This document shows positions 1-9,964 of a DNA stretch of 47,920 nt, piece by piece. The stretch comes from Paracoccus luteus. Its GTDB lineage: Bacteria > Pseudomonadota > Alphaproteobacteria > Rhodobacterales > Rhodobacteraceae. Location: contig NZ_SDEA01000010.1 of the NCBI RefSeq assembly GCF_004522155.1, positions 58,981-106,900 of the forward strand, read 5' to 3'. The position numbers and the translations under genes were made by a program. The notes beneath the pieces were generated by a model. It was not told where the DNA came from, made no database searches, and worked only from the letters and a program-made list of their open reading frames with translations. Every line of letters starts with the position of its first letter. Within the stretch, counting starts at the first letter, position 1.

Positions 1-1419
1 GGCGCTTTCGGCCCGGGCGCGGGCGGCCTTTGCATCAGTCTCGGCGGCCTCGCCCTCGGGGTCGGCGGGGTCGGTGCCGTCGGGCGTCCTGCCGCCCCAG
101 GTGCGGACCTCGGGTTCCACCTGCAACGCCTTGACCGAGCCTGCGGCGCCGGGCGGCGTCACCTCGACCGTGGCTTCGGCCACAGGTGCGTGGTCGCGGT
201 GCGCGGCCTCGGCGGCCGCCTCGCGCGCGGCCTGGCGCGCCTCGGCGACCCTGACGTCCTGCACGGCGGCCCGGTGCGCGGCCTCGGACCGGCGCCGCGC
301 CTCGGCCGTGGTGCCGGGGGGGACGACCTCGATCAGCATGGGGGGGGCAGGTTCGGGGATGACATCACTGCCCGTATACAGCGCGCTTTCCTTGTAGCGG
401 TCGGTGAAGAACCGCACCAGCACCCCGATGATCGCCCCAAGCGGAACCGCCACGACCAGCCCGACAAAGCCGAACAGCTTGCCGAACACGGCCAGCGCGA
501 TCATCAGCCAGACCGGGTGCAGCCCGACATGGCCGCCGATGATCTTGGGTTGCAGATAGTTGCCCTCGACGATCTGGCCGACGACAAAGATCGCCAGCAC
601 CGCCACGATCCACTGGGGATCGTCCCAAAAGGTGAACGCCGCCACCGCGACCGAGGTGACGCCGCCGGTGAACACCCCGACATAGGGGATGATCGACAGC
701 ACCGCCGCCGAAATCCCGATCACCAGCGCAAACGGCAGCCCGACCGCCAGCAGGGCGGTGGAATAGAACGTGGCCAGGATCAGCGTCACCAGCCCCTGCC
801 CGCGCAGAAACCCCGACATGCTGTAGTTTATCTCGCGCGCGATCCCGCGGATGGTGTCGGCATGCTCGCGCGGCAGCAGCGCGTCGATGCGCGCCACCAT
901 GCGGTCCCAGTCAAGCAGCAGATAAAACGCGACCACCGGCACGATCACCGCCAGCAGCACGACGGAAATCACGTTGCGGACCGATGACATCAGGGTTCTG
1001 ACGACCTGCCCGCCCACCTGCGACAGCTGCGCCGTCAGGTCGTTCAGCGCCCCGCGCAGGGTGCCGCCTTCGGGGAACCGCTCGGGGAACTGCTGGGACA
1101 GCCACGATTGCACCGTCGCGAAATAGCCGGGCGCGGCCTCGATCAGCTGGACCAGCTGGCGGATGACCAGCGGCACCAGCAGGACCACCGCCAGCAGAAA
1201 GATCAGCACGGCGATCACCGTGATCAGCGTCACCGCCAGCGTCCGCGACAGGCCGCTGCGTTCCAGCCGGTCGGCCAGCGGGTCCAGCACATAGGCGATG
1301 CCCGCGCCGATCAGGAACGGCGTCATCACGTTGCCCAGACCCCACAGCGCCAGCGCCACCACCGCCGCGACCGCGCCCCAGGACCAGGCCTGCTTGTGAA
1401 CCGGGACGCGCATCGCCAT
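1..1419 (-). CDS. AI-2E family (PerM-type) permease, 3' end cut by window edge
   Basis: The frame opens at ATG 1419 and stays open to base 1 (473 codons, no stop), so the C-terminus lies outside. Residues 1 to about 350 form the family's polytopic inner-membrane core, beginning with a hydrophobic helix (AAVVALALWGLGNVM). The family hallmark QIVEGNYLQPKIIGG lies near residue 300. Members export small molecules or act in ion homeostasis; the substrate cannot be told from sequence. After the core (about residue 350, ...RYKESALYTGSD) a charged Ala/Glu/Pro-rich tail of more than 110 residues follows, longer than the usual ~350-residue protein. It is divergent from proS, with a 158-bp gap that shows no clear promoter by eye. 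An alternative ATG lies two codons downstream (1413). Confidence 0.85.
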   Translation of the reverse strand, partial: MAMRVPVHKQAWSWGAVAAVVALALWGLGNVMTPFLIGAGIAYVLDPLADRLERSGLSRTLAVTLITVIAVLIFLLAVVLLVPLVIRQLVQLIEAAPGYFATVQSWLSQQFPERFPEGGTLRGALNDLTAQLSQVGGQVVRTLMSSVRNVISVVLLAVIVPVVAFYLLLDWDRMVARIDALLPREHADTIRGIAREINYSMSGFLRGQGLVTLILATFYSTALLAVGLPFALVIGISAAVLSIIPYVGVFTGGVTSVAVAAFTFWDDPQWIVAVLAIFVVGQIVEGNYLQPKIIGGHVGLHPVWLMIALAVFGKLFGFVGLVVAVPLGAIIGVLVRFFTDRYKESALYTGSDVIPEPAPPMLIEVVPPGTTAEARRRSEAAHRAAVQDVRVAEARQAAREAAAEAAHRDHAPVAEATVEVTPPGAAGSVKALQVEPEVRTWGGRTPDGTDPADPEGEAAETDAKAARARAESA

Positions 1420-1577
1420 GCCTCGCTGCGTGAAATCTGGCGCGACCATACGCGAGGCGCGGCCATGCGCAAGCGCGCGCCTGCGGGGCATGGGTCGGGG
1501 GCAAGGCCGCGCAAGCCCGGTTGCCCGGCGGGCCGCGATCCGCTAACCGGGCCGGGTCCAACAAGGTGCCGCCCGCC

Positions 1578-2936
1578 ATGCGTCTGTCGCGCTATTTCCT
1601 GCCCGTCCTGAAAGAAAACCCGTCCGAGGCGCAGATCGTCAGCCACCGGCTGATGCTGCGCGCGGGCATGATCAAGCAGCAGTCCGCCGGCATCTATTCC
1701 TGGCTGCCGCTGGGGCTGAAGGTGCTGCGCCGGGTCGAGCAGATCGTGAACGAGGAGCAGCAGCGCGCCGGCCACATCCCCGTCCTGATGCCGACGCTGC
1801 AATCGGCCGAGCTGTGGCGCGAATCCGGCCGTTATGACGATTACGGCGAGGAGATGCTGCGCGTCACCGACCGCCACAAGCGCGAGATGCTGTATGGCCC
1901 CACCAACGAGGAGATGATCACCGACATCTTCCGGGCCCATGTGAACAGCTACAAGGATCTGCCGCTGACCCTCTATCAGATCCAGTGGAAGTTCCGCGAC
2001 GAGATCCGCCCCCGCTTCGGCGTCATGCGGGGGCGCGAGTTCCTGATGAAGGACGGCTACAACTTCGACCTGACCCGGGAAGACGCGCTGCACGCCTATA
2101 ACCGGCACCTCGTCAGCTATCTGCGGACTTACGAACGCATGGGCCTGCAGGCGATCCCGATGCGCGCCGACAGCGGCCCCATCGGCGGCGAGAACACGCA
2201 TGAGTTCCTGGTGCTGGCCGAGACGGGCGAATCCGAGGTCTTCTATGACAGCCAGATCACCGACCTGACCTTCGGCGACCGGCAGATCGACTATGACGAC
2301 CAGGCCGCCTGCGCCGCCGTGCTGGAGGAGTTCACCAGCCGCTACGCCCGCACCGACGAGACGCACGACGAGGCGGTCTTCGCCCAGGTCCCCGCAGAGC
2401 GGCGCAAGTCCGCCCGCGGGATCGAGGTCGGCCAGATCTTCTATTTCGGCACCAAGTATTCCGAACCGATGGGCGCCACCGTCGTCGGCCCGGACGGCCA
2501 GCGCGTGCCGGTCCACATGGGATCGCACGGCATCGGCGTCAGCCGCCTGCTGGGCGCCATCATCGAGGCCAGCCACGACGACCGCGGCATCATCTGGCCC
2601 GAGGGCGTGGCCCCCTTCCACGTCGGGCTGGTGAACCTGAAACAGGGCGACCCGTCCACCGACAGCGCCTGCGATGCGCTGGAGCGGGACTTGCAGGCGC
2701 GCGGCATCGACGTGCTGTATGACGACCGCGACGAACGCGCCGGCGCCAAGTTCGCGACGATGGACCTGGTCGGCCTGCCGTGGCGGATCACCGTCGGCCC
2801 GCGCGGGCTGGCCAACAACAAGGTCGAACTGACCAGCCGCCGCACCGGCGAGTCGGTCGAGATGTCGCCCGCCGAGGCCGTGGCCCGGGTGGCCGAGGTT
2901 TACGCCCCGGTCTTCGCGGCGGCCTACAAGCCCTGA
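1578..2936 (+). CDS. proS: Prolyl-tRNA synthetase (short alphaproteobacterial type)
   Basis: Class II aminoacyl-tRNA synthetase charging tRNA-Pro in the cytosol. It starts [19 protein letters not shown] and carries the motif 2 region ([20 protein letters not shown]), motif 3 ([16 protein letters not shown]) and a C-terminal anticodon-binding domain ([14 protein letters not shown]). At 452 residues it is much shorter than the ~570-residue E. coli enzyme: the editing INS domain between motifs 2 and 3 is absent, as is known for alphaproteobacterial ProRS. The frame is open 57 bases further upstream, but the family N-terminus begins at 1578. The stop overlaps the start of the next gene (TGATG), so translational coupling is likely. 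Confidence 0.97.
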   Translation: MRLSRYFLPVLKENPSEAQIVSHRLMLRAGMIKQQSAGIYSWLPLGLKVLRRVEQIVNEEQQRAGHIPVLMPTLQSAELWRESGRYDDYGEEMLRVTDRHKREMLYGPTNEEMITDIFRAHVNSYKDLPLTLYQIQWKFRDEIRPRFGVMRGREFLMKDGYNFDLTREDALHAYNRHLVSYLRTYERMGLQAIPMRADSGPIGGENTHEFLVLAETGESEVFYDSQITDLTFGDRQIDYDDQAACAAVLEEFTSRYARTDETHDEAVFAQVPAERRKSARGIEVGQIFYFGTKYSEPMGATVVGPDGQRVPVHMGSHGIGVSRLLGAIIEASHDDRGIIWPEGVAPFHVGLVNLKQGDPSTDSACDALERDLQARGIDVLYDDRDERAGAKFATMDLVGLPWRITVGPRGLANNKVELTSRRTGESVEMSPAEAVARVAEVYAPVFAAAYKP

Positions 2937-3421
2937 TGGGACTGCTGCGCCTGATCCCCGCGCTGGCCGTTGGGGCGGCGCTGTCGCAGTTCCCGGCCTT
3001 TTCGGACCAGTATGTCCAGCGGCTGGGCGGTCAGGCGGACGCGCTGCGGCAGGTCGCGGCCGAGTTCGACGCCAGCGCCGACCGCGCCGGGCTGACCCGG
3101 CAGGCGGCGCTGGACCAGATCGCGGGGACGGCCTTCCTCGATTCCCACGGGCAGGACATGGCCCGCGTCTTCCCCCGGCTGGCCCGGATCGAAAGCGACC
3201 TGCGCCTGCTGCGCGCCGCCTCACCGCTGGAGCGCATCGCCCTTCCCCACCGCATGCGCGACGCCGAGACGCTGGCCGCGACATGGGACGACTTTCGCCC
3301 GGCGGTGCCCCTGACGGCATCCGGCTTGTGGGCCGCCGGCCTTGGCTTTCTGCTGGGCTGGCTGCTGGCCGGACTGCCGCTGATGCTGTTCCGCCGGGAC
3401 GAGCGGGCCGCGTGGCGCTGA
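2936..3421 (+). CDS. DUF2937 family membrane protein
   Basis: A 161-residue protein starting at the ATG that overlaps the proS stop. It has an N-terminal hydrophobic segment (LLRLIPALAVGAALSQFPAF), a middle region rich in Gln, Ala and Asp that is likely periplasmic (QRLGGQADALRQVAAEFDAS), and a C-terminal transmembrane helix (GLWAAGLGFLLGWLLAGLPL) followed by a basic end. This matches the DUF2937 layout. The function is unknown; position alone links it to proS. It overlaps the next gene by 10 bases. Confidence 0.75.
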   Translation: MGLLRLIPALAVGAALSQFPAFSDQYVQRLGGQADALRQVAAEFDASADRAGLTRQAALDQIAGTAFLDSHGQDMARVFPRLARIESDLRLLRAASPLERIALPHRMRDAETLAATWDDFRPAVPLTASGLWAAGLGFLLGWLLAGLPLMLFRRDERAAWR

Positions 3422-3924
3422 TCCGGCGGCACGAGGCGGGAGGGGTTGCTTCCGAAGCCCTATTCTCGGACTGCGAGCGCTATCGCTACAGCCTGACGCG
3501 GGTCTGGGATGCGGCGCTGCCCCGGCTCGCCTGGGTGATGCTGAACCCCTCGACCGCCGACGAGCGCCGCAACGATCCCACCATCGCCCGCTGCGAGGCG
3601 CGAACCCGCACGATGGGCTGCGGCGCCTATCGGATCGTGAACCTATACGCCTTCCGCGCCACCTATCCGCGCGACCTTCGCACCGCCGCCGATCCGGTCG
3701 GTCCCGCGAACGACACCGCCTTGCGGGACGCTGCGGTCTGGGCGCGCCGTGTCGTCTGCGGCTGGGGGATGCACGCCCAGCCGGATCGCGCGCGCGGGGC
3801 GCTGGCCCTGTTTCGCCGCGCGGGCGCCGAACCGCTGCACCTCGGACTGACCAGGGCGGGCCAGCCGCGCCATCCGCTGCATCTGGCCTATGCGGTGACG
3901 CCCCAGCCCTTTGCCGCCGATTGA
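3412..3924 (+). CDS. DUF1643 domain-containing protein
   Basis: A 170-residue protein recognised by the DUF1643 core: RYSLTRVWD near the start, then WVMLNPSTADERRNDPTI and CEARTRTMGCGAYRIVNLYA, and VCGWGMHA further on. The function is unknown; family members often sit near mobile or defence genes, but here the gene is in an operon with proS. The GTG at 3412 is chosen because it overlaps the DUF2937 stop and gives the family's usual N-terminus. The frame is open further upstream, but that part is a shadow of DUF2937. Confidence 0.8.
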   Translation: MALIRRHEAGGVASEALFSDCERYRYSLTRVWDAALPRLAWVMLNPSTADERRNDPTIARCEARTRTMGCGAYRIVNLYAFRATYPRDLRTAADPVGPANDTALRDAAVWARRVVCGWGMHAQPDRARGALALFRRAGAEPLHLGLTRAGQPRHPLHLAYAVTPQPFAAD

Positions 3925-3949
3925 CAGAGGCCCGCAGCGCGCGCATCCT

Positions 3950-3961
3950 TCATGCGCATGA
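3950..3961. promoter_or_regulatory. Perfect 12-bp palindrome upstream of ccdA
   Basis: TCATGCGCATGA is an exact inverted repeat ending 12 bases before the ccdA ATG, just before a GAGGTG ribosome-binding site. CcdA/CcdB complexes are known to repress their own promoter by binding such sites. That this palindrome is the operator is inference from position. Confidence 0.45.
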
Positions 3962-3973
3962 TGAGGTGACACG

Positions 3974-4192
3974 ATGCGCGCCCGCCTGAACCTGACCGTC
4001 GAGGATTCCGTCGTCCTTGAGGCCCGCGACTATGGCCTGAACCTGTCCCGCATCGCCGAGGACGCGCTGCGCCACGCCGTCAAGCTGGAACGCAACCGCC
4101 GCTGGGTCGAGGAAAACCGCGAGGCGCTGGCAGCCTATGCCCGCGAGGTCGAGGAGCATGGCTGCATCCTCGACGATCTGCGGATGTTCTGA
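3974..4192 (+). CDS. ccdA: CcdA family antitoxin
   Basis: A 72-residue antitoxin of the type II CcdAB module. The N-terminal ribbon-helix-helix (RARLNLTVEDSVVLEARDYG) binds DNA. The C-terminal half (RRWVEENREALAAYAREVEE then HGCILDDLRMF) aligns with the toxin-wrapping tail of F-plasmid CcdA (W-x2-EN, a VE/IE-x2-(H/N)G step and an acidic end). The RBS GAGGTG lies 7 bases upstream. The gene is two bases from the ccdB start. It is probably a chromosomal module inserted between the DUF1643 gene and miaB. Confidence 0.92.
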   Translation: MRARLNLTVEDSVVLEARDYGLNLSRIAEDALRHAVKLERNRRWVEENREALAAYAREVEEHGCILDDLRMF

Positions 4193-4194
4193 TC

Positions 4195-4488
4195 TTGGCG
4201 CAGTTCGACGTCTATCGCCTGCCGGACGGGCGGCATCTTGTCGATCTGCAGACCGATCTGGTCACGGTCGAGGCAAGCCGGATCACGGCGCCGATGGTGC
4301 GCCCGACCTCTCCGCTTGCGCTGACTCGGCTGACGCCTCCGGTGCGGCTGAACGATCAGGACTGGGTGGTGATCGTCCCCCAACTTGCCGCCATCCCTGC
4401 GCGGAATCTGCGGCAGCGCGTCGGCAGCCTGTCCGACCATGCGGACGAAATCTTCCGCGCCATCGACATCCTGACCCACGGCTTCTAG
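4195..4488 (+). CDS. ccdB: CcdB family toxin (DNA gyrase poison)
   Basis: A 97-residue toxin partner of CcdA. It begins at a TTG codon; the first residues ([20 protein letters not shown]) match the CcdB N-terminus QFxVY...xVDxQ(S/T)D, which decides the start. [15 protein letters not shown] matches the strand around the toxin dimer core. The last residues are DILTHGF, whereas F-plasmid CcdB ends WGI, the gyrase-contact triplet; the Gly is kept but Trp and Ile are changed, as in some other chromosomal CcdBs. Whether it still poisons GyrA is open. Its stop (4486-4488) overlaps the convergent miaB stop (4485-4487) in the tetranucleotide CTAG. Confidence 0.92.
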   Translation: MAQFDVYRLPDGRHLVDLQTDLVTVEASRITAPMVRPTSPLALTRLTPPVRLNDQDWVVIVPQLAAIPARNLRQRVGSLSDHADEIFRAIDILTHGF

Positions 4489-5792
4489 GCCAGCTCGCCC
4501 TCCAGCGAGTTCGGGGCGCTGGCCTTGATGCGCACCGTTACCAGATCGCCCGGCTGCGCGTCGGGGGCGTGGACAAAGACCGAATGCAGATAGTCGGACT
4601 TGCCGACCATCTGCCCCGGCATCCGGCCCGGCTTTTCGAACAGGACGCCCAGCCTGCGCCCGACCATCGCGTCCTGCGCCGCCTTCTGCTGGCGCGACAA
4701 CAGCGCCTGCATCTCGTGCAGGCGGGCGTCGGCCACGCTGTCGTTCACCGTCGGGCGATCCGCCGCGGGTGTGCCGGGGCGCGGCGAATACTTGAAGCTG
4801 AAGGCCGTGCCGAAGCCGACCTCGGCGATCAGGCGCAGCGTGTCGGCGTGGTCGGCGTCCGTCTCGCCGGGAAAGCCCGCGATGAAATCGCTGGTCAGCA
4901 TGATGTCGGGACGCGCCGCGCGGATGCGGTCGATCAGGCGCAGGTAATCGTCGCGGGTGTGGCGGCGGTTCATCGCCTTGAGGATGCGGTCCGACCCCGA
5001 CTGCACCGGCAGGTGCAGATAGGGCATCAGCTGCGGCACGTCGCGATGCGCCTCGATCAGGTCGTCGGCCATGTCGTTGGGGTGGCTGGTCGTATAGCGG
5101 ATGCGGTCCAGCCCCGGCACCGCGGCGATCTGCCGGATCAGGTCGCCGAACCCGGTCGCGCCCGCGCCGTGCCAGCCGTTGACGTTCTGGCCCAGCAGCG
5201 TGATCTCGCGCACGCCCCGCGCGACCAGGTCGCGGGCCTCGGACAGGATGCGGGCGGCGGGGCGGCTGACCTCGGCGCCGCGGGTATAGGGGACGACGCA
5301 AAAGGCGCAGAACTTGTCGCAACCCTCCTGCACGGTCAGGAAGGCCGCGGGCGCGCGGCGGGTCGCGGCGCGTTGCGGCAGGTGGTCGAACTTGTCCTCG
5401 GCCGGAAAGTCGGTGTCCACGGCGGGGCCGTCCCCCCGCGCCATCGCGGGCAGGCGGTGATAGGCCTGCGGGCCGACGACCAGATCGACCAGCGGCATGC
5501 GGCGGATGATCTCGGCCCCCTCGGCCTGCGCCACGCAGCCCGCGACGCCGATCCTCAGATCGGGGCGCGCGCCCTTCAGGGGCTTCAGGCGGCCCAGGTC
5601 GGAATACAGCTTCTCGGCCGCCTTCTCGCGGATGTGGCAGGTGTTCAGCAGCACCATGTCGGCATCCTCGGCCCGGTCCGTCTGCACGTAACCATCCGCC
5701 TCCAGCGCCTCGGCCATGCGCTGGCTGTCATAGACGTTCATCTGGCAGCCGTAGGTCTTGATGAACAGCCGCTTGGGCGTCTGGTCGGTCAT
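4485..5792 (-). CDS. miaB: tRNA-2-methylthio-N6-dimethylallyladenosine synthase MiaB
   Basis: A radical-SAM methylthiotransferase that adds the 2-methylthio group to i6A37 of tRNAs reading UNN codons. The 435 residues hold the full domain order: N-terminal UPF0004 domain with cluster cysteines C16, C52 and C86; radical-SAM motif C158-x3-C162-x2-C165 ([14 protein letters not shown]); and a C-terminal TRAM domain ([19 protein letters not shown]). ATG 5792 gives the canonical N-terminus ([13 protein letters not shown]). The frame continues far upstream as a shadow of the aminotransferase. In many Rhodobacterales miaB lies next to phoH; here phoH is 20 kb away. Confidence 0.97.
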   Translation of the reverse strand: MTDQTPKRLFIKTYGCQMNVYDSQRMAEALEADGYVQTDRAEDADMVLLNTCHIREKAAEKLYSDLGRLKPLKGARPDLRIGVAGCVAQAEGAEIIRRMPLVDLVVGPQAYHRLPAMARGDGPAVDTDFPAEDKFDHLPQRAATRRAPAAFLTVQEGCDKFCAFCVVPYTRGAEVSRPAARILSEARDLVARGVREITLLGQNVNGWHGAGATGFGDLIRQIAAVPGLDRIRYTTSHPNDMADDLIEAHRDVPQLMPYLHLPVQSGSDRILKAMNRRHTRDDYLRLIDRIRAARPDIMLTSDFIAGFPGETDADHADTLRLIAEVGFGTAFSFKYSPRPGTPAADRPTVNDSVADARLHEMQALLSRQQKAAQDAMVGRRLGVLFEKPGRMPGQMVGKSDYLHSVFVHAPDAQPGDLVTVRIKASAPNSLEGELA

Positions 5793-6053
5793 GGGGCGCG
5801 CGCTTTCGGTGGGTGATGGGGGGTGATAGCATCCCGGCCCCGGCAAGGAAAGAACGCCGGATGCAAGGCTGCGCGCCTTTCCGCGCCACCGACGGCCCCG
5901 CCCGTTCCCATTTCCCCGTCCCGGCGATCCGCCAGCCCGGCCCGCCGCGCGCGCGCCACCTGCCCGCGCGGCCGCCGATCTGCCGCCCGGCGCGCGTTGA
6001 ACCCGGCGCGCCGCCCGGATAGCCTGCCACCAACGCACGAGGAGAGGCGCATC

Positions 6054-7421
6054 ATGGACGACAAGAGCTGGTCGGCGCGGGCCGAGGAATTCTCGATGTA
6101 TGGGTTCACCGACCTGCCCAGCGTCGGACAGCGGGGCACCATCGTCTTGACCCACGGCGAGGGGCCGTATGTCTTCGACACCGAGGGGCGCAAGTGGCTG
6201 GATGCGAACTCGGGCCTGTGGAACATGGTCGCGGGCTTTGACCACAAGGGCCTGATCGAGGCCGCCAAGGCGCAATACGACCGCTTTCCCGGCTATCACG
6301 CATTTTTCGGCCGCATGTCCGACCAGACCGTGATGCTGTCGGAAAAGCTGGTCGAGGTGTCGCCGTTCGCGCGCGGCAAGGTGTTCTACACCAACTCGGG
6401 GTCCGAGGCGAACGACACGATGGTCAAGATGCTGTGGTTCCTGCACCGGGCCGAGGGCAAGCCGGAACGCCGCAAGATCCTGACGCGCTGGAACGCCTAT
6501 CACGGCGTCACGGCCATCAGCGCGTCGATGACCGGCAAGCCCTATAACGAGGTGTTCGGCCTGCCGCTGCCCGGCTTCATCCACCTGACCTGCCCGCATT
6601 TCTGGCGCGAGGGGCAGGCCGGCGAATCCGAGGCCGAGTTCGTGAGCCGTCTCGCCCGCGAGCTTGAGGACACCATCGCGCGCGAGGGCGCCGACACCAT
6701 CGCCGGGTTCTTTGCCGAACCGGTGCAGGGCGCGGGCGGCGTGATCCCCCCGGCGCAGGGATATTTCCAGGCGATCCAGCCGATCCTGCGCAAGCACGCC
6801 ATCCCCCTGATCGCCGACGAGGTCATCACCGGCTTTGGCCGCACGGGCAACACCTGGGGCTGCCAGACCTATGGCTTTGTCCCCGACGCGATCATCAGCT
6901 CCAAGAACCTGACGGCGGGGCTGTTCCCGATGGGCGCCGTGATCCTGGGGCCCGAGCTTTCGGACCGGCTGGACGCGGCCATCGCCCCGATCGAGGAGTT
7001 CCCGCACGGCTTTACCGCGTCGGGCCACCCGGTCGGCTGCGCCATCGCGCTGAAGGCCATCGACGTGGTGATGAACGAGGGGCTGGCCGAAAACGTCGTG
7101 CGCGGCGCCCCCCGGATGGAGGCGGGCTTGCGCCGCATCATGCAGAAGCACGAGAACATCGGCGAGCTGCGCGGCGTCGGTTACATGTGGGCGCTTGAGG
7201 CGGTGAAGAACCCCGGGACGAAAGAGCCGTTCCCCGGCACATTGTCGGTCAGCGAGCGCATCGCCAACACCTGCACCGACATGGGGCTGATCTGCCGGCC
7301 GCTGGGCCAGTCGATCGTGCTGTGCCCGCCTTTCATCCTGACCGACGCCCAGATGGACGAGATGTTCGACAAGCTGGACGCGGCGCTGACCAAGGTCTTT
7401 GCCGAACTGCCCCGCGACTGA
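6054..7421 (+). CDS. Omega-transaminase, class III aminotransferase (P. denitrificans type)
   Basis: A PLP-dependent transaminase of 455 residues that moves amino groups between omega-amino acids or amines and pyruvate. From memory it matches the P. denitrificans omega-transaminase along its length ([55 protein letters not shown]). The PLP-binding Asp is D255 ([13 protein letters not shown]) and the Schiff-base Lys is K284 (ISSKNLTAG). The RBS GAGGAGAGG precedes ATG 6054; the frame stays open into the upstream gap. The 261-bp region between miaB and this gene is GC-rich and shows no gene. Confidence 0.95.
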   Translation: MDDKSWSARAEEFSMYGFTDLPSVGQRGTIVLTHGEGPYVFDTEGRKWLDANSGLWNMVAGFDHKGLIEAAKAQYDRFPGYHAFFGRMSDQTVMLSEKLVEVSPFARGKVFYTNSGSEANDTMVKMLWFLHRAEGKPERRKILTRWNAYHGVTAISASMTGKPYNEVFGLPLPGFIHLTCPHFWREGQAGESEAEFVSRLARELEDTIAREGADTIAGFFAEPVQGAGGVIPPAQGYFQAIQPILRKHAIPLIADEVITGFGRTGNTWGCQTYGFVPDAIISSKNLTAGLFPMGAVILGPELSDRLDAAIAPIEEFPHGFTASGHPVGCAIALKAIDVVMNEGLAENVVRGAPRMEAGLRRIMQKHENIGELRGVGYMWALEAVKNPGTKEPFPGTLSVSERIANTCTDMGLICRPLGQSIVLCPPFILTDAQMDEMFDKLDAALTKVFAELPRD

Positions 7422-7472
7422 CGGGTTTGCGCGGCGGTCCCGGCAAAGGCGGCCGCTGCGACCGACCGGGGC

Positions 7473-9836
7473 TCACTCCGCGCCGGTGACCTGCGGGCTG
7501 GGGTTCGCCGCGCCTGCCTTGGCTCCCCCGCGCCACGCCCGGCGCGGAGGGGCAAGGCCTGCGGCGGCGCGAACGCCACGGTCGCTCCACAGCCTTGCGC
7601 CCGAGGCGCTGCGCGCGCTGAGCCACACGGGGCCGTTCGCGCCTGCCCACAGCGCGGCCGCGCCGTCGCGCCGCAGCCGGGTCTGGTCGATCAGGCGGCA
7701 CGGTTTCGGCCGCGCGCCCGCCGGCGCCGCTGCGGCCAGCACGACGATATCGGCGTCGGCGCAGGCCGCCGCGACGCGGTCGACCGCGCCCTTGCCCGAC
7801 AGATGCGTGACGCGCAGCGGTGCCCGGCCGGGCCACGGCAGCGTGGCGCTGCGCGCGCCGCGCGGGCCGGACCAGCCCGCACGCGCCGCCGCATCCTCGG
7901 CCGAGGCCACGTCGCCGTCCGCGCGCAGCCAACTGTCGGCGACGAATGCGCCCGCCGGCCCGGACAAGGCGCGGCCCTGGGGGGTGACAAGGCCCACCGC
8001 GCCCGCATCCTCGGCGATCAGCAGGGCCGGGCGCGCGCTGTTCGCCCAGACGACCGCGCCCGCCGCGACCATCGCCAGCGCCAGCGCCGCCACGCATTGC
8101 CGCGGCCGCGACGCGCCACGGCGCAGCACCAGCAGCATCAGCGTCGCGCCGGTCCCCATCAGCGGCAGCACCGTCCAATGCGGCGCGGGGACCGCCACGA
8201 CCGCGCCGCCCCAGCCGGCGACGGTCGCGGCGACCCACAGCATCCAGCGCGTCCCCAGCCCCATGATCCACAGCGCGGGCGCGGCCAGCCCCAGCGGCGC
8301 CAGCAGCAGCGCGAACACCCCCGCAGGCATGACCAGGACGCCCATGACCGGCACCGCCAGCAGGTTGGCGACAAGGCCATACTGGGCGGATCGGTTGAAA
8401 TGCGCGGCCGCGATCGGGCCGGTGGCAAGACCGGCGATCAGCGACGACAGCACCAGCATCACCGCCCCCCGCAGCCACCAAGGCAGCGCGCCCGCGCGCC
8501 GCGACCAGGCGGGGAACACCGCGATCAGCGCCACTGTGGCCGCAAAGCTCATCTGGAAACCGGGCGTCACCAGCGCCTCGGGGGCGGTCAGCAGGATCAC
8601 CAGCGCCGCCACCGCCACCGTCCGCAGCGAGATCGCGCGCCGGTCCGCCAGCACCGCGACCAGCATGACGGCGACCATCAGGAACGCCCGTTCCGTCGGC
8701 ACGCCGCCGCCGGACAGCCACAGATAGCCCGCCGCCGCCCCCAGCGCGACCGCGGCCGCGATCTTGTGGACCGGCCGGCCCGCCAGCGCGCCCGCCAGCG
8801 GCCCCGCCGCCTGCGCCGCGGCCAGCGCCAGCCGCAGCGCGCCATAGACGAAGCCCGCCAGCATCGACATGTGCAGCCCCGAGATCGAGACGATGTGGTA
8901 GAGATTCGAATCGCGCATCAGCTGGTTGGTCGCCTCGGCGATGGCGGAGCGGTCGCCGGTCATCAGGGCGGCGGCCACCGCGCCCTCTGCCCCGCCGATG
9001 CCGTCGCGGATCGCCTGCGCCAGCTGCAGCCGCGGGACCTGCGCGTCCAGCGCATCGGCGGGCGCGGGCGCGACCGTCATCAGCGGCGTGCGGGTATAGC
9101 CGACCGCGCCCAGCCGGTCGAAGAACGCGGCCCGGCGGAAATCGAACCCGCCGGGTTCGGCCGGGCCGGGCGGCGGGCCGAGATGCCCGGTCAGCATGAT
9201 CCGCGCGCCGGGGTCGGGCAGCGCCCCGGGGTCGGTCAGGGCGGCCGGATCGGTCAGCGACAGGCGGACGCGGGCGGGGGTGCGGTCGGGCGCGGTGTCG
9301 CGCAGCACCACCCGGTCCAGCGTCACCCGCATCCGGTCGCGGGCCGAGCGGTCGATCTGGACCACCCGCCCCTCGACCGGGCCGTAATAACGGAAATCCA
9401 GCACCGGAGCGGCGACCCAATGGGCGCGCCCGCCCGCGACCAGCCCCCCCGCCAGGATCAATGCGGCGCCGATGCCCGCCAGCCGCACACGGTCGGCAAG
9501 GTCCGGGTCCATGCGCCCCTGCGCCGCCAGCCGCGCGACCCTGCGCGCCACGGCCAGCGCCGCCAGCGCCAGCGCCGCCGCCGCGCCATAGGCGGCCGTC
9601 CCGGGTTCGACCGGCAAGGCGAACCACCCGCCGATTCCGAACGCCAGCAGGACCGGCGCCCACACCAGCAACCCCGCCCGCGCAACCGCGTCGGGCCGGG
9701 GCAAGGCGGCCTGCCGCGCGGCAGCCCCAGCGGCCGGGGGGCCACCGGCAGCCGTCCACGGCAGACGCCAGCGCCAGCGCGGCCCGCCGGCCGCCGCTTC
9801 GCCGGACCCAATCCCGATGCCGTCGATGGCGGCCAA
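7473..9836 (-). CDS. comEC: ComEC/Rec2 family competence channel protein
   Basis: Predicted inner-membrane channel for uptake of single-stranded DNA. The 787 residues contain an N-terminal membrane part and an OB-like DUF4131 region ([20 protein letters not shown]), then the Competence core with [19 protein letters not shown] and [12 protein letters not shown], and about ten membrane helices. The C-terminal ~150 residues end with [18 protein letters not shown] and lack the HxHxDH metal site of the beta-lactamase domain found in many ComECs. Its start is divergent from gltX. The gap (9837-9964) contains the small inverted repeat CCTTTC-C-GAAAGG at 9892-9904, of unknown role. Confidence 0.9.
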   Translation of the reverse strand: MAAIDGIGIGSGEAAAGGPRWRWRLPWTAAGGPPAAGAAARQAALPRPDAVARAGLLVWAPVLLAFGIGGWFALPVEPGTAAYGAAAALALAALAVARRVARLAAQGRMDPDLADRVRLAGIGAALILAGGLVAGGRAHWVAAPVLDFRYYGPVEGRVVQIDRSARDRMRVTLDRVVLRDTAPDRTPARVRLSLTDPAALTDPGALPDPGARIMLTGHLGPPPGPAEPGGFDFRRAAFFDRLGAVGYTRTPLMTVAPAPADALDAQVPRLQLAQAIRDGIGGAEGAVAAALMTGDRSAIAEATNQLMRDSNLYHIVSISGLHMSMLAGFVYGALRLALAAAQAAGPLAGALAGRPVHKIAAAVALGAAAGYLWLSGGGVPTERAFLMVAVMLVAVLADRRAISLRTVAVAALVILLTAPEALVTPGFQMSFAATVALIAVFPAWSRRAGALPWWLRGAVMLVLSSLIAGLATGPIAAAHFNRSAQYGLVANLLAVPVMGVLVMPAGVFALLLAPLGLAAPALWIMGLGTRWMLWVAATVAGWGGAVVAVPAPHWTVLPLMGTGATLMLLVLRRGASRPRQCVAALALAMVAAGAVVWANSARPALLIAEDAGAVGLVTPQGRALSGPAGAFVADSWLRADGDVASAEDAAARAGWSGPRGARSATLPWPGRAPLRVTHLSGKGAVDRVAAACADADIVVLAAAAPAGARPKPCRLIDQTRLRRDGAAALWAGANGPVWLSARSASGARLWSDRGVRAAAGLAPPRRAWRGGAKAGAANPSPQVTGAE

Positions 9837-9964
9837 TCCTTGTCCTTTCCGGGGCGGTTCAGTATCTGTCGCGGCAACTTTACGCGCCGGTCCTTTCCGA
9901 AAGGTTAACCGCCGCCCGCATTCCGCAGGCCGTGCCCCGTCCTGCCCGAGACGTCAGGACCGCC

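Noticed and set aside
4485..7151. 888-codon frame including miaB
   Set aside because: Only the last 436 codons are miaB; the rest is antisense to the transaminase.
7333..9759. 808-codon minus-strand open frame
   Set aside because: Shadow of comEC in another frame; no recognisable domains, whereas the 7473-9836 frame has ComEC motifs.
9855..9875. SOS box (GTTC-N7-GTTC) before gltX/comEC
   Set aside because: GTTC-N7-GTCG has a mismatch in an invariant half-site; not enough support.
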